From: Halobacteriales archaeon QS_1_68_17
GTDB lineage: Archaea > Halobacteriota > Halobacteria > Halobacteriales > Haloarculaceae
NCBI GenBank assembly: GCA_003021105.1
Contig: PXRG01000012.1
Span: 1-47,740 of the forward strand
Length of the DNA: 47,740 nt
Reading direction: 5' to 3'
The notes below the pieces were generated by a model. The model worked only from the letters and a program-made list of their open reading frames with translations, searched no databases and was not told the DNA's origin. A program made the translations under genes and the position numbers. Below, piece after piece: positions 8,657-15,771 of this stretch; position 1 is the first letter of the stretch; the number at the start of each line of letters is the position of its first letter.

Positions 8657-8761
8657 CTGGACTCGCACGGTCGTTTCTCGACCCCCTCGATATCGTGGCG
8701 TTGCCCAGCACCTCCAGGGACTCCTCCTTACCCGTTTCGGCTGAATCGCGCTGGTACGGAT

Positions 8762-9817
8762 ATGGAGGATACCTTCGCGGCCGGACGTGTTCCCAAAGAG
8801 CTAACCGGAATCCCGACGGACGTGGCGGCACCGGCCATGACTCGTCTGTACTCGCGGGACGACGTGCGGGACCACATCGACTTTTCGACGACCCTGGAGG
8901 TGGTCGAGCAGACGTACGTCGAGACCGCCAACGATCGCGTCTTGAATCCCCCGAAACTGTCGATGCATCTCGGCGACGACCGGGAGTGGCCCGATCTGAA
9001 CGCGTTTGCGATCGACATGCCTGCATACGTGGACTGGCTGGACGTCGCCGGAGTGAAGTGGGCCATTGCCACCTGGGACGCCGAAAGGGACGTCCCGATC
9101 AGTTCCCTGATTCTCCTGTTCGATCCCATCGGGGCCGAATTCACGGCCGTCATGGAGGGGATGTATCTGACGGGCGTTCGGACGGCAATGCAGTCGGTGG
9201 TGGGTCTGAAACACCTCCATTCCGACGATATCGGCACGATCGGTGTCTTCGGGGCGGGGTTCCAGGCCGAGTTTCAGCTCCGCGTGATCGATCACCTGCT
9301 GGACGTGGAAGTTTTCGACGTCTTCGACGTCGATTCCACCCGCGCCAGGGACCTCGTCTCGCGGCTCGAACCGGAGCTCGACGCCTCGATTTCGGCGGCC
9401 ACGTCGCGGACAGAGGCCCTGGGGGGCGACGTGATCATCACGGTGACGGACTCGAAAACGCCGGTCCTCGAGGATTCTGAAACCGACGGTTCCGAGTTCA
9501 TCATCGCTCTCGGGTCGTATCGGGAATTGCCCGACAGGACGATCCTCGATGCCGACCGCATCGTCGTCGACCACGTCGAACAGTGTCTCCAGCGCGGTGC
9601 GCTGGCCGATCTGGCATCCCGGGGGCAGTTCACCGAAGAGGACATAGATTCGACGATCGGTACAGTACTCGTCGAGGACGGGCAGGCGGTGGTGAGCGAG
9701 GGCGAACGCGTGGTCTTCGTGCCGATCGGGCTGGGATCGCTCGACATTTCGATTGCCGAGCACATCAGGAGAGAAACAGCGGGACGGCAGTCGCTCTCGG
9801 AGTACGACTTCGTGTGA
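8762..9817 (+). CDS. Ornithine cyclodeaminase / mu-crystallin family protein (second)
   Basis: 351 residues with GVKWAIATWD (catalytic Lys region), VRTAMQSVVGLKHL and a Rossmann GVFGAGFQAEFQ motif. Most likely an NAD(P)-dependent amino-acid or imine-metabolising enzyme. It is only distantly like the gene just upstream, so the pair is not a recent duplication. The usual family N-terminus (MTRLYSRDDV) begins at the ATG at 8837. The 25 extra residues from 8762 are not family-like, so 8837 is a reasonable alternative start. Together with the ALDH gene it suggests a small amino-acid degradation or modification locus. Confidence 0.8.
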   Translation: MEDTFAAGRVPKELTGIPTDVAAPAMTRLYSRDDVRDHIDFSTTLEVVEQTYVETANDRVLNPPKLSMHLGDDREWPDLNAFAIDMPAYVDWLDVAGVKWAIATWDAERDVPISSLILLFDPIGAEFTAVMEGMYLTGVRTAMQSVVGLKHLHSDDIGTIGVFGAGFQAEFQLRVIDHLLDVEVFDVFDVDSTRARDLVSRLEPELDASISAATSRTEALGGDVIITVTDSKTPVLEDSETDGSEFIIALGSYRELPDRTILDADRIVVDHVEQCLQRGALADLASRGQFTEEDIDSTIGTVLVEDGQAVVSEGERVVFVPIGLGSLDISIAEHIRRETAGRQSLSEYDFV

Positions 9818-9927
9818 ACGCCACGTCGGCCCCGTTCCGACGGCGCGTCAGCGTCAGGTTCTACACCGAGTCCGATCGACGAATCGCCCGCCACCGCCGA
9901 TCGAACGGCCATTGTTTGTCCGCCAGT

Positions 9928-10140
9928 TCAGGCGTAGAGACCCGATTCGACGACTAGCACCATCAGTAGTGGAAACGATGCCTGCACGACCGGCCCGGGA
10001 AGCACCGCGAGGACAGCCCGGAACCTCTCGGCCCGGGCCGCGAGCGAATAGCTGGCGGCGAGTGCGGCGACGAACCAGAGGACATGCCGAGGTCGTAGAT
10101 TACCGGTATTCGATAGAGGATTTCCTCGCCATTGGAAACA
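9928..10140 (-). pseudogene. C-terminal remnant of a membrane protein
   Basis: In one minus-strand frame the segment reads about 70 codons without a stop and ends at TGA 9930-9928. The last 50 residues look like two membrane helices with a short basic loop (LWFVAALAASYSLAARAERF, then LLMVLVVESG). No start codon belongs to it and its upstream part overlaps the damaged lipoprotein ORF in another frame. I read it as the tail of a transporter or other membrane protein left after a deletion. The family is not recognised. Confidence 0.35.
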
Positions 10141-10411
10141 CTGAGTGTATCCACGTTGTCGAACTGATCGTCTGTTGCCGAATCGGGACGACGAGTTCGA
10201 CCAGCGGTTCCTCGCCAGTACCGAAGGAACTGACCTGTGGAGTCAGCGAGAACACCGCGTCACCCCCGTCGCCGACTATCCCCGCTTCGCAGACTGAACG
10301 TGGACCGCCCGTCTGTTGTGCCGCGATACAACCACCGAGCGTCGAGAGCGTTTCGATACCGACAATGAATCGACGTCTGGTCGACGCAAGTCGACCTTGT
10401 TTCGAAAACAT
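10100..10411 (-). pseudogene. Frameshifted Tat lipoprotein gene
   Basis: The 103-codon ORF starts with a Tat/lipobox signal (TRRRFIVG, then STLGGC) and about 50 further plausible residues to EEPLVELVV. There the frame changes: a continuation in another frame reads ATDDQFDNVDTLSVSNGEEI and LYRIPVIYDLG. A 1-2 base change near 10185 would explain it. The protein would have been a small secreted lipoprotein of unknown role. No family is recognised. Confidence 0.4.
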
Positions 10412-10436
10412 CTCGTGTTTAGCTGATTGCAGGCAC

Positions 10437-10506
10437 GAAGCCCCCGTCCTCAACGAGCACCGCAGTCCGCGCAAGCGCACAAGGAGCACAGTAGGGCGGG
10501 GATACA
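10437..10506 (+). other. Orphan IS200/IS605 (TnpB) right-end-like hairpin 1
   Basis: The segment begins GAAGCCCCCGTCCTCAACGA and ends GTAGGGCGGGGATACAG. It matches the layout of the tnpB 3' end at 14678-14739 and the remnant at 34153-34214: GAAGCCCC, CTCAACGA-like block, then GTAGGGCGGGG followed by a short end. CCCCGTCCT can pair with AGGGCGGGG (one G-T pair). In tnpB elements this region forms the 3' part of the omega RNA. No tnpB coding sequence remains here. It lies about 100 bp upstream of the small peptide gene. Confidence 0.5.
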
Positions 10507-10605
10507 GTGCCGTCTTCGTTTTACGTTCACTCTGTGCCAGGCATTTACAACACCATCTAGACAGTGCCCTATGAGAATATACAATGTATTTAACATATCG
10601 GAGTC

Positions 10606-10734
10606 ATGAACGAAGACACTGACTACATCGACGACATCGAAAGGCGTCGCAACCTCAATCACGGTGGCTGCAAAGGCACCTGTCCGAACACGGATCCGTG
10701 GCCAAACGACGACGACAACGACGGCAGATACTGA
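10606..10734 (+). CDS. 42-residue peptide with Gly-Gly leader, CxxxC and Trp: candidate modified-peptide precursor
   Basis: A small ORF with a charged N-terminal half (MNEDTDYIDDIERRRN) and a Gly-Gly at residues 20-21. The next 21 residues contain Cys22, Cys26 and Trp32 (GGCKGTCPNTDPWP) and end in an acidic tail with Tyr42. This is the look of a precursor with a double-glycine leader and a modifiable core. A TATA-like AATATAC (about 10574-10580) lies about 28 bp before the ATG and CGGAG is close upstream. An exporter gene starts 108 bp downstream, followed by an M50 protease and two prenyl-synthetase-like genes. Its role as a pheromone or bacteriocin-like peptide is inferred from this context; no homolog is recognised. 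Confidence 0.55.
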   Translation: MNEDTDYIDDIERRRNLNHGGCKGTCPNTDPWPNDDDNDGRY

Positions 10735-10841
10735 TTTCCGCCACGGCAAACCGGTACGGTTCCGGAGTCTCGGTGACTGCACTTCGCTCCCGGCATTTCA
10801 AACGTCGAGCCTCCGGAAATTATTACTACAACCGGGGATAA

Positions 10842-11840
10842 ATGCAATCATCGATGGGTGTTGATTCGGCACGACTCTCAGTCTCCGACGTGACCAAGCG
10901 GTACACACACGGGGAGGCGGACGTGACGGCAGTAAGGGGGGTATCGCTGGAGATCGATTCGAACGAGGTGGTGGGGATCCTGGGTCCGAACGGGGCCGGG
11001 AAGACAACGTTGATCAAGACGATCCTCGGGGTGCTACGACCGACCGAAGGGACCGTCGAAATCAACGGGCTGGACGTCCACGAAAAACAGCGCCGGACAT
11101 ACGAACTGGTCAGCGCGATGTTCGAGGGGTCGAGAAACAGCTACTGGCGGCTCTCCGTGGAGGAGAACCTCCGGTTTTTCACCAGCCTCAACGGGAAAAA
11201 CCCCAAAGAGCGGACGGACCGGTACGACGAACTCCTCGAGGAGCTCGACATCGAGGACAAGCGCGACGAGACGGTGAACAAACTCTCCCGGGGGATGAAA
11301 CAGAAGGTGTGTCTGGCGTGTACGCTCGCCCGGGAGACGCCGCTGGTCTTTCTCGACGAGCCGACGCTGGGCCTGGACGTGGAGGCTTCGGAGCACCTGA
11401 AAACGGAACTCCGTCGGCTGGTCGACTCGGAGAACCGGACGATCGTGCTCAGCAGCCACGACATGGATCTGATCGAGGAGATCTGCGACCGGGTCATCAT
11501 CATGAACGAAGGACGGATCGTAGCGGACGATTCCGTCGAGGCGCTGATCGACGTCTTCCGCACCGAGTCCTACGAACTGGAGGTGTCGGGACTGACCAGC
11601 CAGCAGCAGGCGCGACTCGAACGCGAGTTCCCGGTCGACGCCGTCGAGCGGAACGGCGACAGCACGGTCTTCGAGGCTACGTTCGACGACGTCGCCGGGA
11701 AGGACCGTCTGGTCGAACGGCTCGTCGGCGACGGCGCGAGCATCGAGCGGCTGGAACCGGTCGAACCGGATCTCAAGGAGATTTTCATCGAGGTCGCGGG
11801 CGAGGAGTCCGAGGAACAAGCGGAGGTTGTCGCCCGATGA
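10842..11840 (+). CDS. ABC-2 type exporter ATPase subunit
   Basis: 332 residues. Walker A is GPNGAGKTT (48-56), the signature is the variant LSRGMKQ (148-154), Walker B is LVFLDEPT (168-175) and the switch His is His206 (LSSHDM). The C-terminal 90 residues are the accessory region typical of CcmA/drug- or peptide-export ATPases. It pairs with the permease whose ATG overlaps its stop (ATGA at 11837-11840). A TATA-like AAATTATTA at about 10818 would place a leaderless start at the second ATG (10854, MGVDSARLSV), which is a likely alternative. The substrate is probably the small peptide encoded upstream; that is an inference from position. Confidence 0.88.
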   Translation: MQSSMGVDSARLSVSDVTKRYTHGEADVTAVRGVSLEIDSNEVVGILGPNGAGKTTLIKTILGVLRPTEGTVEINGLDVHEKQRRTYELVSAMFEGSRNSYWRLSVEENLRFFTSLNGKNPKERTDRYDELLEELDIEDKRDETVNKLSRGMKQKVCLACTLARETPLVFLDEPTLGLDVEASEHLKTELRRLVDSENRTIVLSSHDMDLIEEICDRVIIMNEGRIVADDSVEALIDVFRTESYELEVSGLTSQQQARLEREFPVDAVERNGDSTVFEATFDDVAGKDRLVERLVGDGASIERLEPVEPDLKEIFIEVAGEESEEQAEVVAR

Positions 11841-12610
11841 CGAGCTTCTACTACCTGTTCCGCGGGATGACGATGAAGTCGCTGCTTTTGATGCGGCGGT
11901 ACCTGTTCGACACGGCCGCCAGCCTCCTGACGACATACATCATGTTCGCTATCATTTTCTTCGGCGGCAAGGCGGTAGCCGGCCAGGCGTTCGACGACTC
12001 GGTGGGGAACATCGTCGTCTGGCTGTTCCTGTTCGGGGTCGTCAGTTCCGCCTACCAGTCGGCATCGTCGCAGATCTACCAGGAAGCGCAGTGGGGGACC
12101 CTGGAACACCTCTACATCTCGCCGTTCAAGTTCGAGCAGGTGCTGTTGATGAAACTGGTCGTCCAGATGTTCATCGGGAGCATCACCTCGGGCGTCGTGC
12201 TCGCGGCGATGATCGTCACGAGCGGCAAGTTCTTCACCATCGATCTGGTCACCATCGTGCCGCTGATGGTGATGGTCCTGTTGCCGGCCGTCGGGTTCGG
12301 GATGATCTTCGCCGGGCTCGCACTCCTGTACAAGCGGATCAGCAGCGTCTTCCGGATCGCACAGTGGAGCATGATGGGGTTGATCACGGCACCGGTGATC
12401 GAATACCCGGTGTTGAAGGCCCTACCTATCTCGACCGCGAGTCTGCTGATGCAACAGGCGATGCTCGAGGGGGTCCGGTTCTGGGAGTTCGATCCGACGA
12501 ACCTCGCCATCGCCGTCGTGACGACGGTGGTCTACTTCGGAATCGGGTACACCGTGTTCGGGTACCTCCGTCGCATCGCAATCGATCGGGGCGTGCTCGG
12601 CCACTACTGA
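11837..12610 (+). CDS. ABC-2 type exporter permease subunit
   Basis: 257 residues with about six hydrophobic segments and a layout typical of the ABC-2 membrane family: an N-terminal amphipathic start, helix 1 near residue 30, and a cytoplasmic loop QEAQWGTLEHLYISPFK, the coupling region seen in ABC-2 permeases. Translation is coupled to the ATPase through the ATGA overlap. Its gene converges with the M50 protease gene, leaving only 6 bp between stops. It should form the membrane pore of the exporter. Confidence 0.87.
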   Translation: MTSFYYLFRGMTMKSLLLMRRYLFDTAASLLTTYIMFAIIFFGGKAVAGQAFDDSVGNIVVWLFLFGVVSSAYQSASSQIYQEAQWGTLEHLYISPFKFEQVLLMKLVVQMFIGSITSGVVLAAMIVTSGKFFTIDLVTIVPLMVMVLLPAVGFGMIFAGLALLYKRISSVFRIAQWSMMGLITAPVIEYPVLKALPISTASLLMQQAMLEGVRFWEFDPTNLAIAVVTTVVYFGIGYTVFGYLRRIAIDRGVLGHY

Positions 12611-12616
12611 CGGCCG

Positions 12617-13516
12617 CTACAGTCCCGCTATCTGTGCGACGAACCCCAGCAGCACCACGCAGACGCCGAGGATCAACAGTCCAGTGAAGACGATCGAGGC
12701 CACGGCGTAGGCGGCGGGCAGAGAGGGCCGGCGGTTCCGCAAATCCTCGAAGGCCCGCGTCCGGAGGTTCACGATGCCGAGCGCGTCCGAGACCAGCAGG
12801 TAGCCGTCGCCCTCCAGCAGCGGGTTGAAGTTCAACAACAACCGCCCGAACTCGAAGAGGACGTACGTCGCCAGGACCGTCACGCCGGGCACCAGCAGAT
12901 GGACGCCCGCGACCGCGAGCGCGATCAGGACGGTCACCTGCGGGCCCGCGAGGCTGATCCAGAGCCGGATGTTCCGCGGACACCGCCAGGCCTCGGTCGT
13001 GTACGTGACCGCTGCCGGCAGCGCGCCGTTCAGCCTCTCCGAACCGATCTCCGGTTCGAAGTACGGCGTGCAGGCGTAGTAGTGTCCCCACTCGTGTAGC
13101 GTCGTCGAGACCCGTCCTATCCCGAACAAGAGGAACAAAAGCAGGATGATCGACAGCGGGTCCGTCGGGACGGTCGTCGCGGCCTCCCAGTGGGTGTAGA
13201 GGTAGGCCGCGAGCGCGCCGAAGGAGACACCGAACCCGAGGAGGCGGGGCCACAACCTGATGTCCTCGGGAGTTTCCAGCCGCTCGATCTGTGCTCCCGG
13301 TTCGAGGTAGCCCTCCTCGTGGAGCGTTTCGATGGTCCGTCTGGCACCCTCCTCGACGTCTTCGAGGTCCGTCCCGCCGCTTGCGACCGCCTGGAGCGTC
13401 TCCATGAACGCCGGATCGAGGCGTTTGTACTCCCCCTCGCCGTTCCGGATCCACAGCAGGCCGTCGACCTGCCCCCAGGTGAACCCGAACTCGCCGTCCG
13501 AGATGTCTTCGGTCAT
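12617..13516 (-). CDS. M50-family membrane metalloprotease with PqqD-like N-terminal region
   Basis: 299 residues. The zinc site is HEWGH at 141-145, with the third ligand Asp237 in NPLLEGDG, in the site-2-protease (M50) order. Hydrophobic segments flank both motifs. The first 80 residues are soluble and resemble a PqqD/RRE fold (one wing, then helices ending GARRTIETLHEEGYLEPG), the domain that recognises leader peptides of ribosomally made modified peptides. M50 proteases of this design occur in peptide clusters such as the Bacillus yyd (epipeptide) operon alongside an ABC exporter. Here it would cleave a precursor or release the mature peptide in the membrane. The PqqD assignment rests on pattern only. 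Confidence 0.78.
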   Translation of the reverse strand: MTEDISDGEFGFTWGQVDGLLWIRNGEGEYKRLDPAFMETLQAVASGGTDLEDVEEGARRTIETLHEEGYLEPGAQIERLETPEDIRLWPRLLGFGVSFGALAAYLYTHWEAATTVPTDPLSIILLLFLLFGIGRVSTTLHEWGHYYACTPYFEPEIGSERLNGALPAAVTYTTEAWRCPRNIRLWISLAGPQVTVLIALAVAGVHLLVPGVTVLATYVLFEFGRLLLNFNPLLEGDGYLLVSDALGIVNLRTRAFEDLRNRRPSLPAAYAVASIVFTGLLILGVCVVLLGFVAQIAGL

Positions 13517-13596
13517 CTGTGTCTCCGGGAAGACGCCCGAAATCGCCGGGCACGCCTCAGGACGACGGTGCTCCGTTCGTGTCCCCCTGCCACCAT
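13513..13596 (-). other. Possible 27-codon leader ORF upstream of the M50 protease gene
   Basis: ATG at 13596 starts an Arg-rich 27-residue ORF (MVAGGHERSTVVLRRARR) whose TGA overlaps the M50 ATG (ATGA). A TATA-like stretch (TATTCTTTTATTT, 13617-13629) is about 25 bp upstream, so the transcript should begin near this ATG. It may be a translationally coupled leader, or only a chance ORF in an 80-nt leader. Confidence 0.25.
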
Positions 13597-13736
13597 ACTA
13601 TTACGTTTTCTAGAGGAAATAAAAGAATACCGGACGCGCAATTAGTGCCCTTCAGGAATCTGCTGATCGAATGTGACCCGCGAGCCTTTCCCGTAGCCAC
13701 GCTGTTCGGGCACGCATGCGATCGACGGGGCGCGGT

Positions 13737-14603
13737 TCAGTCGGAGGATCTGAAAAAGAGCGGGCGGACGAGTCGGGCACGCGGTTCGGGGAGTTCGTCG
13801 ATTTGCGGTGAGACCTCCGCCCGCCAGCCGTCCAGCAGACGCGCTATCTCGTTTTCGGTGAAAAACGCCCGGGCGTTCCACCGGTCCTCGTCGTCCGGGA
13901 ACTGGGCCACGTCGAGGAGCATCTGTTCGCACTTGTAGTAGGTCGAACCGATCTCGCGTGCGCGAGAGACACCATCCGTATCGGCGCCACCTGCCATCGC
14001 CGCCGCGCCGGTCATCGAACCGAACAGGTCGGACTGCCGGGCGAGAACATCCAAGTACACGTCTCCCGAGGGGTCGCGGTCTTCCTCCAGCAGCGGTGCC
14101 CCGACCAGTTCGATCGCGCGGTCGGACCAGTAGCGCTGGACGTCCTCGCCGAGGTCGGCCAGGACCCGGAGCAGCGTCGGCATCAGCAGTTGTGTCACGA
14201 GGACGACCTCCGTCTCGCGTCCCGGGGCGACGTCGTCGTCGACAACGTCGTCCAGCAGGTCGTAGTACTCGTGGGCCACGAGGGCGAACTGGAGGACGCG
14301 GCGTCGGTCGGCGTCGTCGTCACCGTGTGCCAGGTAGCACTGCTCCGCGAGGTGGACGATCTCGATTTTCGGCCGCTCGTCGCGCTTCGGGACCGCGTCG
14401 TTGGGCTTGAACGCGATTTCGTATACCCGCTGGCCGATTTCGGGGTCGAGCGTCTGCAAGAGCGTTTCGACCTCGTCGAGCATCCGCGACCGGAGATCGT
14501 CGAAGTGAGCGAGCAGTCGCTGTTGTGCTTCCGGCATCTCCTCGATCGACTCTGCAGAATAGTCCCCGAAGAGCGAACTTCCTGTCGCCCCGTCGTCCCC
14601 CAT
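13737..14603 (-). CDS. Polyprenyl-synthetase-like protein (isoprenoid synthase fold), copy 1
   Basis: 288 residues, all-helical in character. It keeps the KRxxRP segment (KRDERPKI, 73-80) and the first aspartate-rich motif DDVVD (118-122) of trans-prenyl synthases. The second aspartate-rich motif is lost: the expected FQIxDDxLD reads YYKCEQMLLD. The RRG block after the first motif is also missing. This combination suggests a specialised prenyl transferase or a non-catalytic relative rather than a chain-elongating synthase. ComQ, which prenylates the ComX peptide in Bacillus, belongs to the same superfamily. It is paralogous to the 15772-16653 protein. It lies 220 bp upstream of the M50 gene on the same strand. 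Confidence 0.68.
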   Translation of the reverse strand: MGDDGATGSSLFGDYSAESIEEMPEAQQRLLAHFDDLRSRMLDEVETLLQTLDPEIGQRVYEIAFKPNDAVPKRDERPKIEIVHLAEQCYLAHGDDDADRRRVLQFALVAHEYYDLLDDVVDDDVAPGRETEVVLVTQLLMPTLLRVLADLGEDVQRYWSDRAIELVGAPLLEEDRDPSGDVYLDVLARQSDLFGSMTGAAAMAGGADTDGVSRAREIGSTYYKCEQMLLDVAQFPDDEDRWNARAFFTENEIARLLDGWRAEVSPQIDELPEPRARLVRPLFFRSSD

Positions 14604-14677
14604 GCGTTTACTATCATTCGATTACACTTTAATATTACTGTAAATACCGGATCTCCATTCAGTTCCCGACATATAAT

Positions 14678-14739
14678 GTGAACTACCCCACTCTACTCGC
14701 TCATCGCTGACGCGGTTCGCTCGTTGAGGGTGGGGCTTC
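14678..14739 (-). other. IS200/IS605 right end / omega-RNA 3' region of the tnpB remnant
   Basis: On the minus strand the segment runs from GGAAGCCCCACCCTCAACGA to GAGTGGGGTAGTTCAC. The arms CCCCAC and GTGGGG can pair. It overlaps the last codons of the tnpB remnant, as expected for the omega RNA of these elements. Two other copies lacking tnpB lie at 10437-10506 and 34153-34214. Confidence 0.6.
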
Positions 14740-15163
14740 CTGTCTCCACGACGCGCTTTGCAGATACAGGTGTATCCGCAGGGAGCGCAGTCTCCACAGG
14801 CGTTAACGAGAGCGAAGCTCTCGTTCGCCCATCAGAATCGCTCTGCGATTCTGAGGACGTTGATTCGGAGTGAACCACTCCTACTTTTTCAAGACCGCGA
14901 GAAAGAATATTCCACGCCGTCGCAAACGCTTCGCGTTTGCTGCCCGTCAGACGCAGTCTGACGACCGCGTTCGCGTCCCTATCCGCCTCAAACCCGCAGG
15001 CAGGACAGGAATGTTCGCGCACCCACAACGGCTTCTCGGTCGAAACCCCGCAGGACGCACACTCTTTCGTCGTTCCGCGCGGATTCACGGCGGTGAACCG
15101 CGTTCCTTCGCGTTCGCATTTGTATTCGAGCATCCGCAGGAATGTACACGGTCCCGGACGCAC
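14693..15163 (-). pseudogene. TnpB (IS200/IS605 OrfB) C-terminal remnant
   Basis: Only the last part of TnpB remains. It has a zinc finger (CASCG and CPACG) and the final RuvC aspartate motif (ADRDANA), followed by the family's usual ending (VETGSPTLNERTASA). The N-terminal two thirds, with the other RuvC residues, are absent, so it has no nuclease activity. The ORF is lengthened by four perfect small palindromes in two in-frame blocks (see the repeat entry). There is no tnpA. Its right end is intact downstream. Confidence 0.82.
14805..14962. repeat. Four perfect short palindromes inside the tnpB remnant
   Basis: Hairpins at 14805-14825 (arms AACGAGAGC), 14833-14853 (CAGAATCGC), 14922-14940 (GCAAACGC) and 14946-14962 (GTCAGAC), each with a 3-base loop. 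They occur as two neighbouring pairs. They encode two stretches (VVRLRLTGSKREAFAT and the SSESQSDSDGRTR region) that interrupt otherwise typical TnpB sequence, so they look like in-frame insertions. Confidence 0.7.
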
Positions 15164-15771
15164 ACGCGTCCGGCGACGGCTGCGGCGATGACAACGACAC
15201 GGTAGATATATACTGACACTGTCGGCCGGGCACTCGCGGCCGCTTTCGCACTCTGCGGTGCCGACCCTTTCTTCGGGCCGTGGCGGAAAGCCGGAACCCC
15301 AGTGCCAGGTCGGGCTCTATCGCCCCAGATTCGGTCCCGTCGATTGGCCGCCAGTGGATGTCCGAGGCGGCCCCACCCGTCACCTCGTGGAAGGCCCCTG
15401 GAGGGTTCCCGGAGTCGGTCCCGAACTGAGGTCGGCCCGTCTCGTCGCTAGTGGCGTTCCGGACAGTGTGCGAAGTGGTGACGATCACCAAGACGCGACC
15501 GGTGCCGGAAGGAACGGGAGTTACACGAAACGGCCTCGCTCGATTCAGTTTGATTTTGTATAGGGGAAAATATTATATAGATAGCAGCATCAAATTGGTG
15601 GTTGTAGACAACAAATAATCCCGTCGCCGTTCTCGGTCGGGGAGCCACTTGGCCGTCGCCGGCGAAACCAGTGAGGTCTTCGAGGCCTTTCCCCGGGAGA
15701 GGGCGGCGAGACGGGCGAAATTTCCCGCGCCCCGATCGGAGGGGAGGGGGTCGAATCAGACACGCACAACG
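15164..15771. other. Gene-poor stretch between the tnpB remnant and prenyl-synthetase copy 2
   Basis: No ORF here resembles a known protein. It presumably includes the lost N-terminal side of the tnpB element. Near its end is an AT-rich tract (about 15565-15580, ATATTATATAG) that can act as a TATA region for the gene at 15772, leaving a leader of about 170 nt. A GTC/TTG-started extension of that gene back to 15649 has poor composition and was not accepted. Confidence 0.4.

Noticed and set aside
15258-15563. 101-codon plus-strand ORF (and a 167-codon minus ORF) in the gap after the tnpB remnant
   Set aside because: Composition is like shadow ORFs and no motif was found on either strand.
15649-15771. 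41-codon N-terminal extension (TTG start) of prenyl-synthetase copy 2
   Set aside because: No similarity to the paralog and Arg-rich composition; the ATG at 15772 starts the conserved part.
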